From assembly GCA_965209045.1 (NCBI GenBank), contig CBDBPW010000003.1:806001-870000 (forward strand): DNA of 64,000 nucleotides. The letters run 5' to 3'. The number at the start of each line of letters is the position of its first letter. Within the stretch, counting starts at the first letter, position 1. Position numbers and translations under genes: made by a program. Below, in pieces: positions 42,465 through 51,620 of the stretch. The notes below the pieces were generated by a model. It was not told where the DNA came from. It saw only the letters and a list, made by a program, of their open reading frames with translations, and did no database searches. The stretch is from JAJEFO01 sp965209045 (GTDB lineage: Bacteria; Pseudomonadota; Alphaproteobacteria; Rhodobacterales; Rhodobacteraceae).

Positions 42465-44789
42465 TTGCCTCCGGATCGCCCGAAACTGACTTCTTCCCAT
42501 TGGGGCATCGGCATTGTCCGGACGTCGGACAACCGGATCACGCAGGTCGAAGGCCATCCTGGCGATCCTGACCCTTCGCCGCTCAACGGCAACATCCCCG
42601 GCGGACTTGGCGGTCGCGCCCGGATACTGAGGCCCGCCGTGCGGACGGGGTGGCTGGACGGTCGCCGTGGCGAACGGGGCCGCGACGCGTTCGTGGAGGT
42701 CGGCTGGGAGGAGGCCCTCGATCTTGTCGCGCGCGGGTTGGCGCGCGTCAGGGAGGAGCGCGGCAACGAGGGAATCTTCGGTGGCTCCTACGGCTGGGCA
42801 AGCGCAGGGCGATTCCATCATGCACAGAGCCAGCTCAAGAGGTTCCTGAACGCCATCGGCGGCTTTGTTCGCTCCGAGGGGAACTACAGCTACAACGCCG
42901 CGCTCGTAGCAATGCCGCATTTCGTGGGCGGCAGCTTTCGCGAGCACGTCGTCGAGGCGACACGCTGGCCGGTCATCGCCGAGCATTCGGACCTGGTCGT
43001 GCTGTTCGGCGGACTGGCAATGCGAAACCAGCAAATCTGCGACGGCGGTGCCTCGAAGCATCGGATGGCAGGCAATCTGAGGCTTTGCGCCGAGAAGGGC
43101 GTCCGGTTTGTCAATCTCAGCCCGCTGCGCACCGACGTCGATGCGTCGCTCGACGCCGAGTGGCTGGCCCCGAGGCCGGGGACGGACACGGCGGTCATGC
43201 TCGCGCTCGCCCACACCCTGGTGGAGGAGGGATTGCACGATCAGCCGTTTCTCGACCGCCACACCGTCGGGGCGGAACGATTCATCGGCTACCTCCGGGG
43301 CGCGGGCGACGGTACGCCGAAGTCCGCTGAGTGGGCGGCCGGACTCAGCGGCCTGGAGGCCGGCCGCATCCGCGCGCTTGCCCGAGAGATGGCGGCGGGG
43401 CGTACCATGATAGCCTGCGCCGCCGGCCTGCAGCGCGCCGACTGGGGGGAGCAAGCGCTCTGGGCCTGCGTGTCGCTTGCGGCCGTTCTTGGACAGGTCG
43501 GCCTGCCGGGGGGCGGCTATGCCGTCGGCTACGCGGTAAACGCCCATGTCGGCAACGTCGCGCGGCCCTTCCGCTGGGGAAGCCTGCCGCAGGGCGAAAA
43601 CCCGGTCTCAGCGTTCATTCCCGTCGCCATGATCTCGGAAATGCTGCTGAAACCGGGCGCGCCGTACAGATACAACGGCCGGACGCTTGCGTTGCCCGAT
43701 TGCGGCCTGGTCTGGTGGGCCGGAGGCAACCCCTTTCACCACCACCAGGACCTCAATCGCCTGCGCCGGGCGTTCCAGAAGCCCGAGACGGTCATCGTGA
43801 ACGAAATCAACTGGACGGCCACCGCGCGGCACGCCGACATCGTGTTGCCCGTCGCCGCCCCGCAAGAGCGGACCGATTTCGGCGCTGGCCAGACCGACAA
43901 CGTCCTCGTGCCGATGCCGAAGGCTGTCGAGCCGCCGGGACATGCACGCGTCGAGTACGAGATCTACGCCGACCTCGCGCGGCGGCTCGGCGTCGAGCGG
44001 GACTTCACCGAGGGGCGAGACGAAGAGGCCTGGCTGCGCAGGCTTTGGTCCGACACCCGAGCGGCTGCTGACGCGCATGGGACCCCCTTGCCGGACTGGG
44101 ATGTCTTCATGGCCGGGGACATCATCGAGCTGCCAGACCCGTCGCCGACGCAGGTGTTCCTGTCCGAGTTTCGTGCGGACCCGTCGAAGCACCCGCGCGC
44201 GACACCCAGCGGGCGGATCGAGCTCTTTTCGGAAACGGTTGCCGGCTTCGGTCTTGGCGATTGCGCGGGGCATGCGACATGGAACGTCCCGCACGACCTG
44301 ACCTCCCCCGCCGCGAAGACGTACCCTCTCGCGCTGGTCTCAGGCCAGCCCGGGACGCGGCTTCACAGCCAGTACGACAACGGCGCACTCAGCATGGCCG
44401 GAAAGGTCGGGGGACGCGAACCTGCATTGATCAACCCGGCCGACGCAGCGGAAAGACGAATCTCGGACGGCGATGTCGTCGAACTTTTCAACGACAGGGG
44501 GAGATGCCTTGCGGGAGCGCGCGTCACTTCCGACGTTGCGCCGGGCGTCGTCTTCCTTTGGACCGGCGCCTGGTACGATCCGGACTTCGACGAACCGGGC
44601 CATCGCGACAGGCATGGCAATCCCAACGTCCTGACCCATGACCTCCGCACGTCGGAATTCAGCCAGAGCCCGGCTGCGCATTCCGCTCTTGTCGACATCC
44701 GCCGCCTCGACGGGGTGCCGCCCCAGGTCAGGGCGCACGAGCCGCCGCGTTTCGGCGGCCATCCGGGCAAGCAGGTTCCTCGGGCATGA
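42465..44789 (+). CDS. Molybdopterin oxidoreductase, biotin/TMAO/DMSO reductase (BisC-like) family
   Basis: A 774-residue type II DMSO-reductase-family enzyme. The N-terminus TSSHWGI follows directly, with no iron-sulfur cysteine set. The Mo-serine region is GGSYGWASAGRFHHAQSQLKRFLN. Cofactor regions are VLFGGLAMRNQQI, GLQRADWGEQALWACVSLAAVLGQVGLPGGG and the C-terminal HRDRHGNPNVLTHD. No Tat signal is seen, which suits cytoplasmic BisC-like sulfoxide reductases. The start is TTG 42465 as the frame lacks ATG. It likely reduces an S- or N-oxide. The stop overlaps the iclR start (ATGA). Confidence 0.9.
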   Translation: MPPDRPKLTSSHWGIGIVRTSDNRITQVEGHPGDPDPSPLNGNIPGGLGGRARILRPAVRTGWLDGRRGERGRDAFVEVGWEEALDLVARGLARVREERGNEGIFGGSYGWASAGRFHHAQSQLKRFLNAIGGFVRSEGNYSYNAALVAMPHFVGGSFREHVVEATRWPVIAEHSDLVVLFGGLAMRNQQICDGGASKHRMAGNLRLCAEKGVRFVNLSPLRTDVDASLDAEWLAPRPGTDTAVMLALAHTLVEEGLHDQPFLDRHTVGAERFIGYLRGAGDGTPKSAEWAAGLSGLEAGRIRALAREMAAGRTMIACAAGLQRADWGEQALWACVSLAAVLGQVGLPGGGYAVGYAVNAHVGNVARPFRWGSLPQGENPVSAFIPVAMISEMLLKPGAPYRYNGRTLALPDCGLVWWAGGNPFHHHQDLNRLRRAFQKPETVIVNEINWTATARHADIVLPVAAPQERTDFGAGQTDNVLVPMPKAVEPPGHARVEYEIYADLARRLGVERDFTEGRDEEAWLRRLWSDTRAAADAHGTPLPDWDVFMAGDIIELPDPSPTQVFLSEFRADPSKHPRATPSGRIELFSETVAGFGLGDCAGHATWNVPHDLTSPAAKTYPLALVSGQPGTRLHSQYDNGALSMAGKVGGREPALINPADAAERRISDGDVVELFNDRGRCLAGARVTSDVAPGVVFLWTGAWYDPDFDEPGHRDRHGNPNVLTHDLRTSEFSQSPAAHSALVDIRRLDGVPPQVRAHEPPRFGGHPGKQVPRA

Positions 44790-45550
44790 GCAAGGAAACC
44801 GGACATCGCGTCGATTCGACCCTTTCCAAGGGCCTCGCGATCCTGGAGCGACTGACAGGCATGAAGTCGGGCATCGGCGTTTCGGACCTTTCCCGCGAAA
44901 TGGGCCTGACCAAGTCCAACACGTTCCGGCTCCTGCAGACCCTGACCGCGCTCGGATATGTCCGCCGCGAGCCGGACAGGAGCTACGCGGCCACGCTCAA
45001 GGCCTGGCAGGTCGGCCGCTCGGTGGTGGAGAACCTGAACCTGCGCACGGCGGCGTCCCCAATGATGCTGTTTCTGTCCGAAGAGACGAAGGAAACGATC
45101 TACCTGGCCGTCCGCGACGGGCTGAACGTGGTCTACATCGACAAGATCGAAAGCACGAAGCCCATCCGGACGTGGAATCCGATCGGCGGGGCGGCCCCGA
45201 TCTACTGTGTGGGCACCGGCAAGGCGCTTCTCGCGGAGGACTACACGCTACTGCGGGATCAGGTGGTCGCCACGCTTGAGCCGTTCACGGACCGGACGAT
45301 CACCGATGCCGCGGCGCTCGACAAGGACATGGCCGCGACCAGGCTGCGCGGCTACGGCATCGACACCGGCGAGTTTCGCCCGAACGTTCTGAGCTTCGGC
45401 GCGGCCATCCACCTGCCCAACGGCGAGGCGATCGGGGCGCTGGGCGTATCCGTGCCGGACATCAACCTGGGCAAGGGCGACAGCGAGCGAATCGGCGCGC
45501 TCGTGCGGCACGCCGCCTGCGCCGTGTCCGAGAATCTCGGTCGGCTCTAG
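44786..45550 (+). CDS. IclR-family transcriptional regulator
   Basis: A 254-residue regulator coupled to the molybdoenzyme gene (4-bp overlap). The N-terminal winged helix is LSKGLAILERLTG, then VSDLSREMGLTKSNTFRLLQTLTALGYV. The C-terminal effector domain carries YIDKIES, GTGKALLAE and GVSVPDINL. It probably controls the divergent promoter at 42385-42464. Its stop and the rhodanese stop share the palindrome CTAG (45547-45550). Confidence 0.92.
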   Translation: MSKETGHRVDSTLSKGLAILERLTGMKSGIGVSDLSREMGLTKSNTFRLLQTLTALGYVRREPDRSYAATLKAWQVGRSVVENLNLRTAASPMMLFLSEETKETIYLAVRDGLNVVYIDKIESTKPIRTWNPIGGAAPIYCVGTGKALLAEDYTLLRDQVVATLEPFTDRTITDAAALDKDMAATRLRGYGIDTGEFRPNVLSFGAAIHLPNGEAIGALGVSVPDINLGKGDSERIGALVRHAACAVSENLGRL

Positions 45551-45951
45551 CCGCAGGATTCGGGCCATTCGACCGGCCCGCCCCGCTCTGCCCAGGAGGA
45601 ATAGCCCTCACGAAGGTGCGCCGCCTCGAAACCCATGTCCCGAAGCGTCGCGGCGGCCAGTGCCGAGCGCCCGCCGCTAGCGCAGTGAAGAACGTAGCGT
45701 TTCCCGTCCTGTCCGAAGACGTCCCTGTAGTACGGGCTGTCCGGGTCGACCCAGAACTCGACCATGCCGCGGGGCGCATGGACGCTGCCCGGAATGAAGC
45801 CGGTCCGTCGCCTTTCGCGCATGTCCCGAATGTCGACGATCACGACATCCGGATCATCGACCATCGCGATCAGTGCCGACGTCTCGATCTCCTCTATTCT
45901 CTTTCGTGCGGCAGCTACCATCTCGGCTGCCGTCCTCTTCAACCTAGCCAT
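45547..45951 (-). CDS. Rhodanese-like sulfurtransferase
   Basis: A 134-residue single-domain rhodanese. Start chosen at ATG 45951 (MARLKRTAAE); ATG 45978 is an alternative. The active-site cysteine is C90 in LHCASGGRSAL, followed by LREGYSSW. It would move sulfane sulfur from a donor, consistent with a sulfur-metabolism neighbourhood. An AT-rich segment with TATAGCGAA on the minus strand (45991-45999) lies upstream of the gene. Confidence 0.85.
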   Translation of the reverse strand: MARLKRTAAEMVAAARKRIEEIETSALIAMVDDPDVVIVDIRDMRERRRTGFIPGSVHAPRGMVEFWVDPDSPYYRDVFGQDGKRYVLHCASGGRSALAAATLRDMGFEAAHLREGYSSWAERGGPVEWPESCG

Positions 45952-46064
45952 GATGTCGATTGCCCCGCGTGCCGACATTCGAAACGATTTTTCGCTATAT
46001 TGACACGCAATCGGATAGGTCGCAAGGTTGATCCGCATCCACATTCTGCCCACCGGTGACCGCG

Positions 46065-47342
46065 ATGGATCGCTCCGCCCCCATGTCCCTTTGGGACGCC
46101 ACGTCCGAAGAGCCTGAAATCGAATCCGCCCCGGTTCCGGACCATGTCGTCGACGTCGCCATCGTGGGCGGCGGCTACACTGGCCTGTCCACGGCACTTC
46201 ACTGCGCCGAAAGGGGACTGTCGGCGCATGTGCTGGAGGCAAGGCATGTCGGGTACGGAGGATCGGGCCGGAACGTGGGCCTCGTGAACGCCGCGGTCTG
46301 GCTGCCGCCCGCGAAGGTGCGCGAGAGACTCGGCCCTGATTACGGAGAGCGGTTTCTCCGCCGGTTCAGCGAAGCCCCGTCCCTTGTCTTCGACCTGATC
46401 GAAAGACACCAGATCCGTTGCGAGGTCACCCGGACCGGCACCATTCACGCGGCGCACGGGCCATCGGGCTGGGATGACCTGACGAGTCGCCACGCGGAGT
46501 GGCGGCGCCTTGGCGAGCCGGTCGACCTGCTTGGCCGTGAAGAGGTCTCGGAGATGGTCGGGACCAAGGCATTCCACGGCGGGCTCCTCGATCACCGCGC
46601 CGGCACGATCAATCCGATGGGCTACTGCCGCGGGCTTGCCCGCGTGGCTTCGGCAGCGGGCGCAAGGATCAGCACTGGCGTCCGGGTCAGGAAACTGGAC
46701 CGCGAGGGCGGGATCTGGCGCGCGCGAACCAGCGCCGGAGACGTCCGTGCCAAGGCCATGGTCCTCGGCACCAATGCCTACACCGACGAGCTTTGGCCCG
46801 GCCTCAGGGACGTCTTCACGACGATCCACTACCTTCAATTCGCGACGGAGCCGCTTGGTCCGGTCGCGGACCATGTCCTGCCGGGCCGGCAAGGCGTATG
46901 GGACACAGGACCGATCATGTTCAATTTCCGGCGTGACGCCCGTGACCGGCTGCTCATCGGCACGATGGGGCGCGTGATCGGCTCAAAGGACAAGGGCCTC
47001 ACTCGACGCTGGGCCGAAAGGCAGATCGCCCGAGTGTTCCCCGAGCTTGGGCGGGTCTCCTTCGACGAGGCGTGGCACGGCCAGATCGCGATGACGCCGG
47101 ATCACCTGCCCCGCGTCCATCAGCTGGCGCCGCAGCTCTGGACGACAATCGGCTACAACGGCCGGGGCATCACCACGGGTACGCTGTTCGGGGGCGCGAT
47201 TTCAGAACTCCTGACGGGAACGGACCCGGCAGACCTGCCGTTGCCCATGACCGACCCGTCGCGAGCGCCTCGCGCGCGCATAACGTCAAGGATCTACGAT
47301 CTGACATTCACGGCAAACCAGTTGTGGAAGAGCCTGCGATGA
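46065..47342 (+). CDS. FAD-dependent amine oxidoreductase (DAO/PuuB-like)
   Basis: About 425 residues. Start taken at ATG 46065; GTG 46056 is possible. Order: SLWDATSEEP, then FAD motif VAIVGGGYTGLSTALH, then GYGGSGRNVGLVNAA typical of gamma-glutamylputrescine oxidase PuuB. A C-terminal FAD segment follows: TTIGYNGRGITTGTLFG. Enzymes of this clade oxidise secondary or primary amines. It is divergent from the rhodanese gene and 121 bp before the acyl-CoA synthetase gene. Confidence 0.88.
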   Translation: MDRSAPMSLWDATSEEPEIESAPVPDHVVDVAIVGGGYTGLSTALHCAERGLSAHVLEARHVGYGGSGRNVGLVNAAVWLPPAKVRERLGPDYGERFLRRFSEAPSLVFDLIERHQIRCEVTRTGTIHAAHGPSGWDDLTSRHAEWRRLGEPVDLLGREEVSEMVGTKAFHGGLLDHRAGTINPMGYCRGLARVASAAGARISTGVRVRKLDREGGIWRARTSAGDVRAKAMVLGTNAYTDELWPGLRDVFTTIHYLQFATEPLGPVADHVLPGRQGVWDTGPIMFNFRRDARDRLLIGTMGRVIGSKDKGLTRRWAERQIARVFPELGRVSFDEAWHGQIAMTPDHLPRVHQLAPQLWTTIGYNGRGITTGTLFGGAISELLTGTDPADLPLPMTDPSRAPRARITSRIYDLTFTANQLWKSLR

Positions 47343-47463
47343 CATTCCGGCGCGGCGTCGATGCTTGCGGCGTGGCGGAGTGTCATCGCTCGAAGAGGTC
47401 CGGCCGCGTCGCAGTGGCAGCCGGTCGCCTCGGGCCGAACCGCGCCCGCTGAGGAAACGACGC

Positions 47464-49380
47464 ATGTCCCGATATTCCGAGACCTATGCGGCCTGGCAGG
47501 CAGACCCGGAAGAGTTCTGGACCGAAGCTGCGCAGGACATCGATTGGTTCGCTCCGGCGGCGCGCGCCTTCGTTGCGGAGAGCGGCGTCTCCGGCCGCTG
47601 GTTCGAGGGCGCGATCTGCAACACCTGCCACAACTGCGTTGACCGTCACGTCGAGGCGGGGCACGGCAACCGGCTGGCCCTGATCCATGACAGCCCGGTG
47701 ACGGACACTGTCGCCCACTTTACTTACGGAGAGCTCAAGGTCCGGGTCGGGGCCCTGGCAGCGGTCTTGCGCGGGCTTGGCGTTTGCAAGGGCGACCGCG
47801 TGGTCATCTACATGCCGATGGTACCCGAGGCGGTGTTCGCGATGCTGGCCTGCGCGCGGCTGGGAGCCATACACTCTGTCGTGTTCGGCGGCTTTGCGCC
47901 GCATGAGTTGGCCTCGAGGATCGATGACGCGACCCCCAAGGTGATTGTTTCCGCATCATGCGGGATCGAGCCGGGGCGGGTGATCCCCTACAAGCCCTTG
48001 CTGGACGAAGCCATCGCGATCGCGGCGCACGATCCCGAGAAATGCCTGATCCTGCAGCGGGAGGCGTTGGCCTGTGAACTGCGATGCGGGCGAGACGTGG
48101 ACTACGCGGAGTCCGTTGACGCCGCGGTCGCAGAAGGAAAGACCACAGAGTGTGTTCCCGTCGCCGCGATCGATCCCTTGTACATCCTTTACACGTCCGG
48201 GACGACCGGCCAGCCAAAGGGTGTCGTGCGCGACACCGGCGGTCACATGGTCGCCCTGAAATGGACGATGGAGAACCACTACGGCGTCAAGCCCGGCGAG
48301 GTTTTCTGGGCCGCCTCGGACGTCGGTTGGGTCGTTGGCCACTCCTACATCTGCTACGGGCCGCTGCTGCACGGCGCGGCCACGGTGGTGTACGAGGGCA
48401 AGCCTGTCGGCACCCCTGACGCCGGCGCGTTCTGGAGGGTGATCCAGGATCACCGCGTGGTCGCGCTGTTCACCGCGCCCACTGCGTTCCGCGCGATCAG
48501 GAAGGAGGACCCGAACGGCGCCTTGATCGGGCGGCATGACCTCTCGAGGTTCCGCACACTCTTCCTTGCCGGCGAACGTTCCGACGCGGCGACGATCGAA
48601 TGGGCGCAGGAAAGACTGCAACGCCCGGTGATCGACCACTGGTGGCAAACCGAAACCGGCTGGGCGATGTCCGGCAATCCGGTGGGGCTGGGAACCTTTC
48701 CCGTCAAGCCGGGGTCGCCCGGCAAGCCGATGCCGGGATACGACGTCCGGGTCCTCGACGACGACGGACACGAGGTCGCGCCTGGAACTCTAGGCAACAT
48801 CGTGTGCAAGCTGCCCCTCCCGCCGTCAGGCTTTCCAACGCTTTGGCAGGCGCCGGAACGTTACATCTCGTCTTACCTGGCGGAGTTCCCGGGCTACTAC
48901 GCCACATCCGACGCCGGCATCATCGATGACGACGGCTACGTTTTCATCATGGCTCGGACCGACGACATCATCAATGTCGCCGGACATCGCCTGTCGACGG
49001 GCGCCGTGGAAGAGGTCGTCGCAGGCCACCCGGATGTTGCGGAATGTGCCGTCGTCGGCATTGCGGACGACATGAGAGGGCAAGTGCCGATCGGCTTCTT
49101 CGTCTTGAACGACGGCGTTGCGCGCGACGAGGCGGAGATCGAACGCGAACTCGTTGCGGCCGTGCGTGCCCGGATCGGTGCCGTCGCCGCGTTCAGGTCG
49201 GCCATCCGGGTCCCGCACCTGCCGAAGACGCGATCCGGCAAGGTGCTGCGCGGGACAATGAGGAAGATCGCGGACCGCGAAGAATTCAAGACGCCTGCCG
49301 CGATCGATGACGCCGCGGTCCTGGAGGAGATCGCGAACGCACTGAAGGAGCGAGGCGTCCCCGAGGTGATGCGTTCTTGA
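47464..49380 (+). CDS. Propionyl-CoA synthetase/acyl-CoA synthetase (PrpE-like)
   Basis: A 638-residue AMP-forming acyl-CoA synthetase, start ATG 47464 with GAGGAA upstream. Motifs: YILYTSGTTGQPKGVVRDTGGH (ATP loop), WWQTETGWAMSGNP, MARTDDIINVAGHRLS and the catalytic lysine in LPKTRSGKVLRG. The YSETYAAWQADPEEFW N-terminus is characteristic of PrpE. It would activate propionate, or a related short acid released by the local pathway, to its CoA thioester. It converges with the LysR gene 175 bp downstream. Confidence 0.9.
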   Translation: MSRYSETYAAWQADPEEFWTEAAQDIDWFAPAARAFVAESGVSGRWFEGAICNTCHNCVDRHVEAGHGNRLALIHDSPVTDTVAHFTYGELKVRVGALAAVLRGLGVCKGDRVVIYMPMVPEAVFAMLACARLGAIHSVVFGGFAPHELASRIDDATPKVIVSASCGIEPGRVIPYKPLLDEAIAIAAHDPEKCLILQREALACELRCGRDVDYAESVDAAVAEGKTTECVPVAAIDPLYILYTSGTTGQPKGVVRDTGGHMVALKWTMENHYGVKPGEVFWAASDVGWVVGHSYICYGPLLHGAATVVYEGKPVGTPDAGAFWRVIQDHRVVALFTAPTAFRAIRKEDPNGALIGRHDLSRFRTLFLAGERSDAATIEWAQERLQRPVIDHWWQTETGWAMSGNPVGLGTFPVKPGSPGKPMPGYDVRVLDDDGHEVAPGTLGNIVCKLPLPPSGFPTLWQAPERYISSYLAEFPGYYATSDAGIIDDDGYVFIMARTDDIINVAGHRLSTGAVEEVVAGHPDVAECAVVGIADDMRGQVPIGFFVLNDGVARDEAEIERELVAAVRARIGAVAAFRSAIRVPHLPKTRSGKVLRGTMRKIADREEFKTPAAIDDAAVLEEIANALKERGVPEVMRS

Positions 49381-49555
49381 TTTGCCGCGCTCATTGGACG
49401 AAGTTGCGGAATGAGCGTGGCTCGAGCCGTCGCTGCGACCTTCGCGACAAGAACCCGAAGCTCAATGCGGAAAGCGATGACGGCCCGGGCATCCCGAGAC
49501 TTGGACGCCGCCCAGGCATGCAGGTCGACCGCCGGCCGAATCAATTCGGACAGGC

Positions 49556-50461
49556 TCAGGCGTGCCCGCAACCAAATTCGAACTCACGCCGGAGAAGCTC
49601 TGCGGAAACCTCGCCCGCCCGGACGAGCGGACGCGACTTCGGCCATGCCACAAGATATCGCTGGGCGATGTGCGGCCTGACAAGCGAGCGGGTGCGCAGG
49701 ACCCCGACCCTTTCCTTTTCCGCGACGGAACACTTGGGCAGAATGCAGCTCGCCAGGCCGCTCTCGACGTAGCTGCGAATCATCAGCAGCGAATTCGACT
49801 CGGCGGCAACGTTCAACGAGACCCGGTGCTTAGTGGCAAGCCGCTCCAGTTCGATCCGCATCGGATGGCCCTTCTCTACAGTGATCAACGGGTTCCTGAC
49901 CGCCTTGCTGAAGGAGATCGGTTCCTGGACGGCCGCAGTGCCGGCATCCGCCGCCGAAACGAACACCATCGGTTCCGTCAGCAAGTGGCGCGAATTGACG
50001 CTCTTGAGCTGGTCGTGATCCGGCAGCACGCCGAGGTCGACGCGCGCATTCTCCAGGGCGGACTGCACGGCCCCGCTGTCCTGCGAGCTGACCCGCAACG
50101 CCACGTCCGGATACTCCCTCGACATCTGCTTCAGGAATCTAGGAAGGATGAGCTCGGCGACGGCGCTCGCAACCATCAGGGAGATTTCCCCTGTCACCGT
50201 ATCGCGTTGCTCCTGGACGTCGCGAGTCGCAATGGCGGCGCGCTCAAGGATGGCCTTTGCATGCTCCACCATGACGGCGCCGCACTTCGTGACGCGGGTG
50301 CCGCGAGACGTTCGATGCAGGAGCTTCGTCTGCACGCTGTCCTCCAGTGCCTTGAGCTGCTGCGATAGGGCCGGTTGCGCGACTCCAACGCGTCGCGAGG
50401 CCTGAAGCAGGCTGCCTTCTTCCGCCACGGCAACAAGGTATCTCAACTGTTGGAGTTTCAC
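49556..50461 (-). CDS. LysR-family transcriptional regulator
   Basis: A 301-residue protein with N-terminal helix-turn-helix MKLQQLRYLVAVAEEGSLLQASRRVGVAQPALSQQLKALE (1-40) and a substrate-binding domain with DLGVLPDHDQL. It is divergent from the TAXI/TRAP genes with a 133-bp shared region, the classical arrangement for a LysR activator of the neighbouring transporter. Confidence 0.92.
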   Translation of the reverse strand: MKLQQLRYLVAVAEEGSLLQASRRVGVAQPALSQQLKALEDSVQTKLLHRTSRGTRVTKCGAVMVEHAKAILERAAIATRDVQEQRDTVTGEISLMVASAVAELILPRFLKQMSREYPDVALRVSSQDSGAVQSALENARVDLGVLPDHDQLKSVNSRHLLTEPMVFVSAADAGTAAVQEPISFSKAVRNPLITVEKGHPMRIELERLATKHRVSLNVAAESNSLLMIRSYVESGLASCILPKCSVAEKERVGVLRTRSLVRPHIAQRYLVAWPKSRPLVRAGEVSAELLRREFEFGCGHA

Positions 50462-50594
50462 GGAATTGTCTACATGACGTCCTATTATCGAAAACCCTTA
50501 TAGCGGATCAATCTATTTTGTGAATTCCTTTGTGCGAGGGCAACGCCGATATTCGCTGCAGGAACAGGTCAACAAATCCAGAGGAGGTCGACCC
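50462..50594. promoter_or_regulatory. Divergent promoter of the LysR and TAXI-TRAP genes
   Basis: Holds TTATCGAAA (50485-50493) and TATAGCGGA (50499-50507), the same pair of 9-mers found at 42426-42454 but with a spacing six bases shorter. The ribosome site GAGGAGG (50581-50587) precedes ATG 50595. Confidence 0.45.
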
Positions 50595-51590
50595 ATGACG
50601 AATTCAACGAACCGTCGCCGCATGCTGAAGGCGACGGCCGCGCTGGTGCTTGCCGCAACCGCCGTTCCCAGCGTGGCCCTTGCGGCACGCAGCCTGCGCT
50701 GGGGGTCTTCCAGCCTCGGCTCGTCCGGCTACACCATCCTGGAAGCGCTTTCCAACGTCACCAGCAAGTACACCGACCTGAAGGGCGCCGTACAGGCCAC
50801 TGCCGACACGACGGAAAACTTCGTCCTCATGCACCGGGACGAGCTCGACATCGCCCATACCACGTCGCTCGACTGGGTGAACGCCAAGGCCGGCGCCAAG
50901 CCTTTTCCTGGCGTGATCGAGGCCAACCAGCTGCTGTCCTACGTTCAGTGGAAATGGCCGATCCTGGTCAAGGAAAGCTCGGACATAATGACCTGGGAAG
51001 ACTTGCGGGGACGCACCTATTCGCCGTCGAAGCCGGGAAGCGGCGCGGCGACCGCGTCCAAGGTCCTGTTCGAGGCCGCGGGCATGACCGATGACATCAA
51101 GTATGTCTACGGTGCTTGGGGCGAGGTCTACGACAATTTCGGGCTCGGACAGGTCGACGCCGTCTACGGGATCTTCACAAACGGCTTCCCGGCCGGCGTG
51201 GTCGCCAAGGCCGAGGCCGCCAACAAGCTGCGGCCGATTGAGTTCCCGCTGGAAGTTCTGCAGGCCGCAAACGCGGCGAACGCAGGCATCCTGGTCAGCG
51301 AACTGACGCCCGAGACCTGGCCCAGCCTCGACAGGGCGATCAACGTGCCGGCGCTGGCGGGCATCCTGGGGGCCGATACCATCGTCACGGCAGAAGAAGG
51401 CTATGCCATCACCAAGGCCGTGCTTGACAACGCAGAGGAAGTTCGCGGGTTCGGCAAGGCCCTTGGCGGCGTATCGCCGGAAAGCGCGGTCGGCGGCCTG
51501 CTCGTCGGTCACCCGGTCAACGAAGGCGCGGCACAGTACTACAAGGAAATGGGCATCTGGCGGGACGACCTCACCATCGCCATGAGCTAG
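50595..51590 (+). CDS. TRAP transporter TAXI-family solute-binding protein
   Basis: A 331-residue protein starting at ATG 50595 with GAGGAGG. Signal region RRRMLKATAALVLAATAVPSVALAA (about 8-32), possibly Tat-like (NRRRMLK). The TAXI pattern is LRWGSSSLGSSGYTILEALS, FVLMHRDELDIAHTTSLDW and GRTYSPSKPGSGAATASKVLFE. TAXI proteins supply fused 4TM-12TM TRAP permeases; one follows 30 bp downstream. Confidence 0.92.
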   Translation: MTNSTNRRRMLKATAALVLAATAVPSVALAARSLRWGSSSLGSSGYTILEALSNVTSKYTDLKGAVQATADTTENFVLMHRDELDIAHTTSLDWVNAKAGAKPFPGVIEANQLLSYVQWKWPILVKESSDIMTWEDLRGRTYSPSKPGSGAATASKVLFEAAGMTDDIKYVYGAWGEVYDNFGLGQVDAVYGIFTNGFPAGVVAKAEAANKLRPIEFPLEVLQAANAANAGILVSELTPETWPSLDRAINVPALAGILGADTIVTAEEGYAITKAVLDNAEEVRGFGKALGGVSPESAVGGLLVGHPVNEGAAQYYKEMGIWRDDLTIAMS

Positions 51591-51620
51591 GCCACGGACG
51601 GCGGCCGGGGGTCGGCGAAC

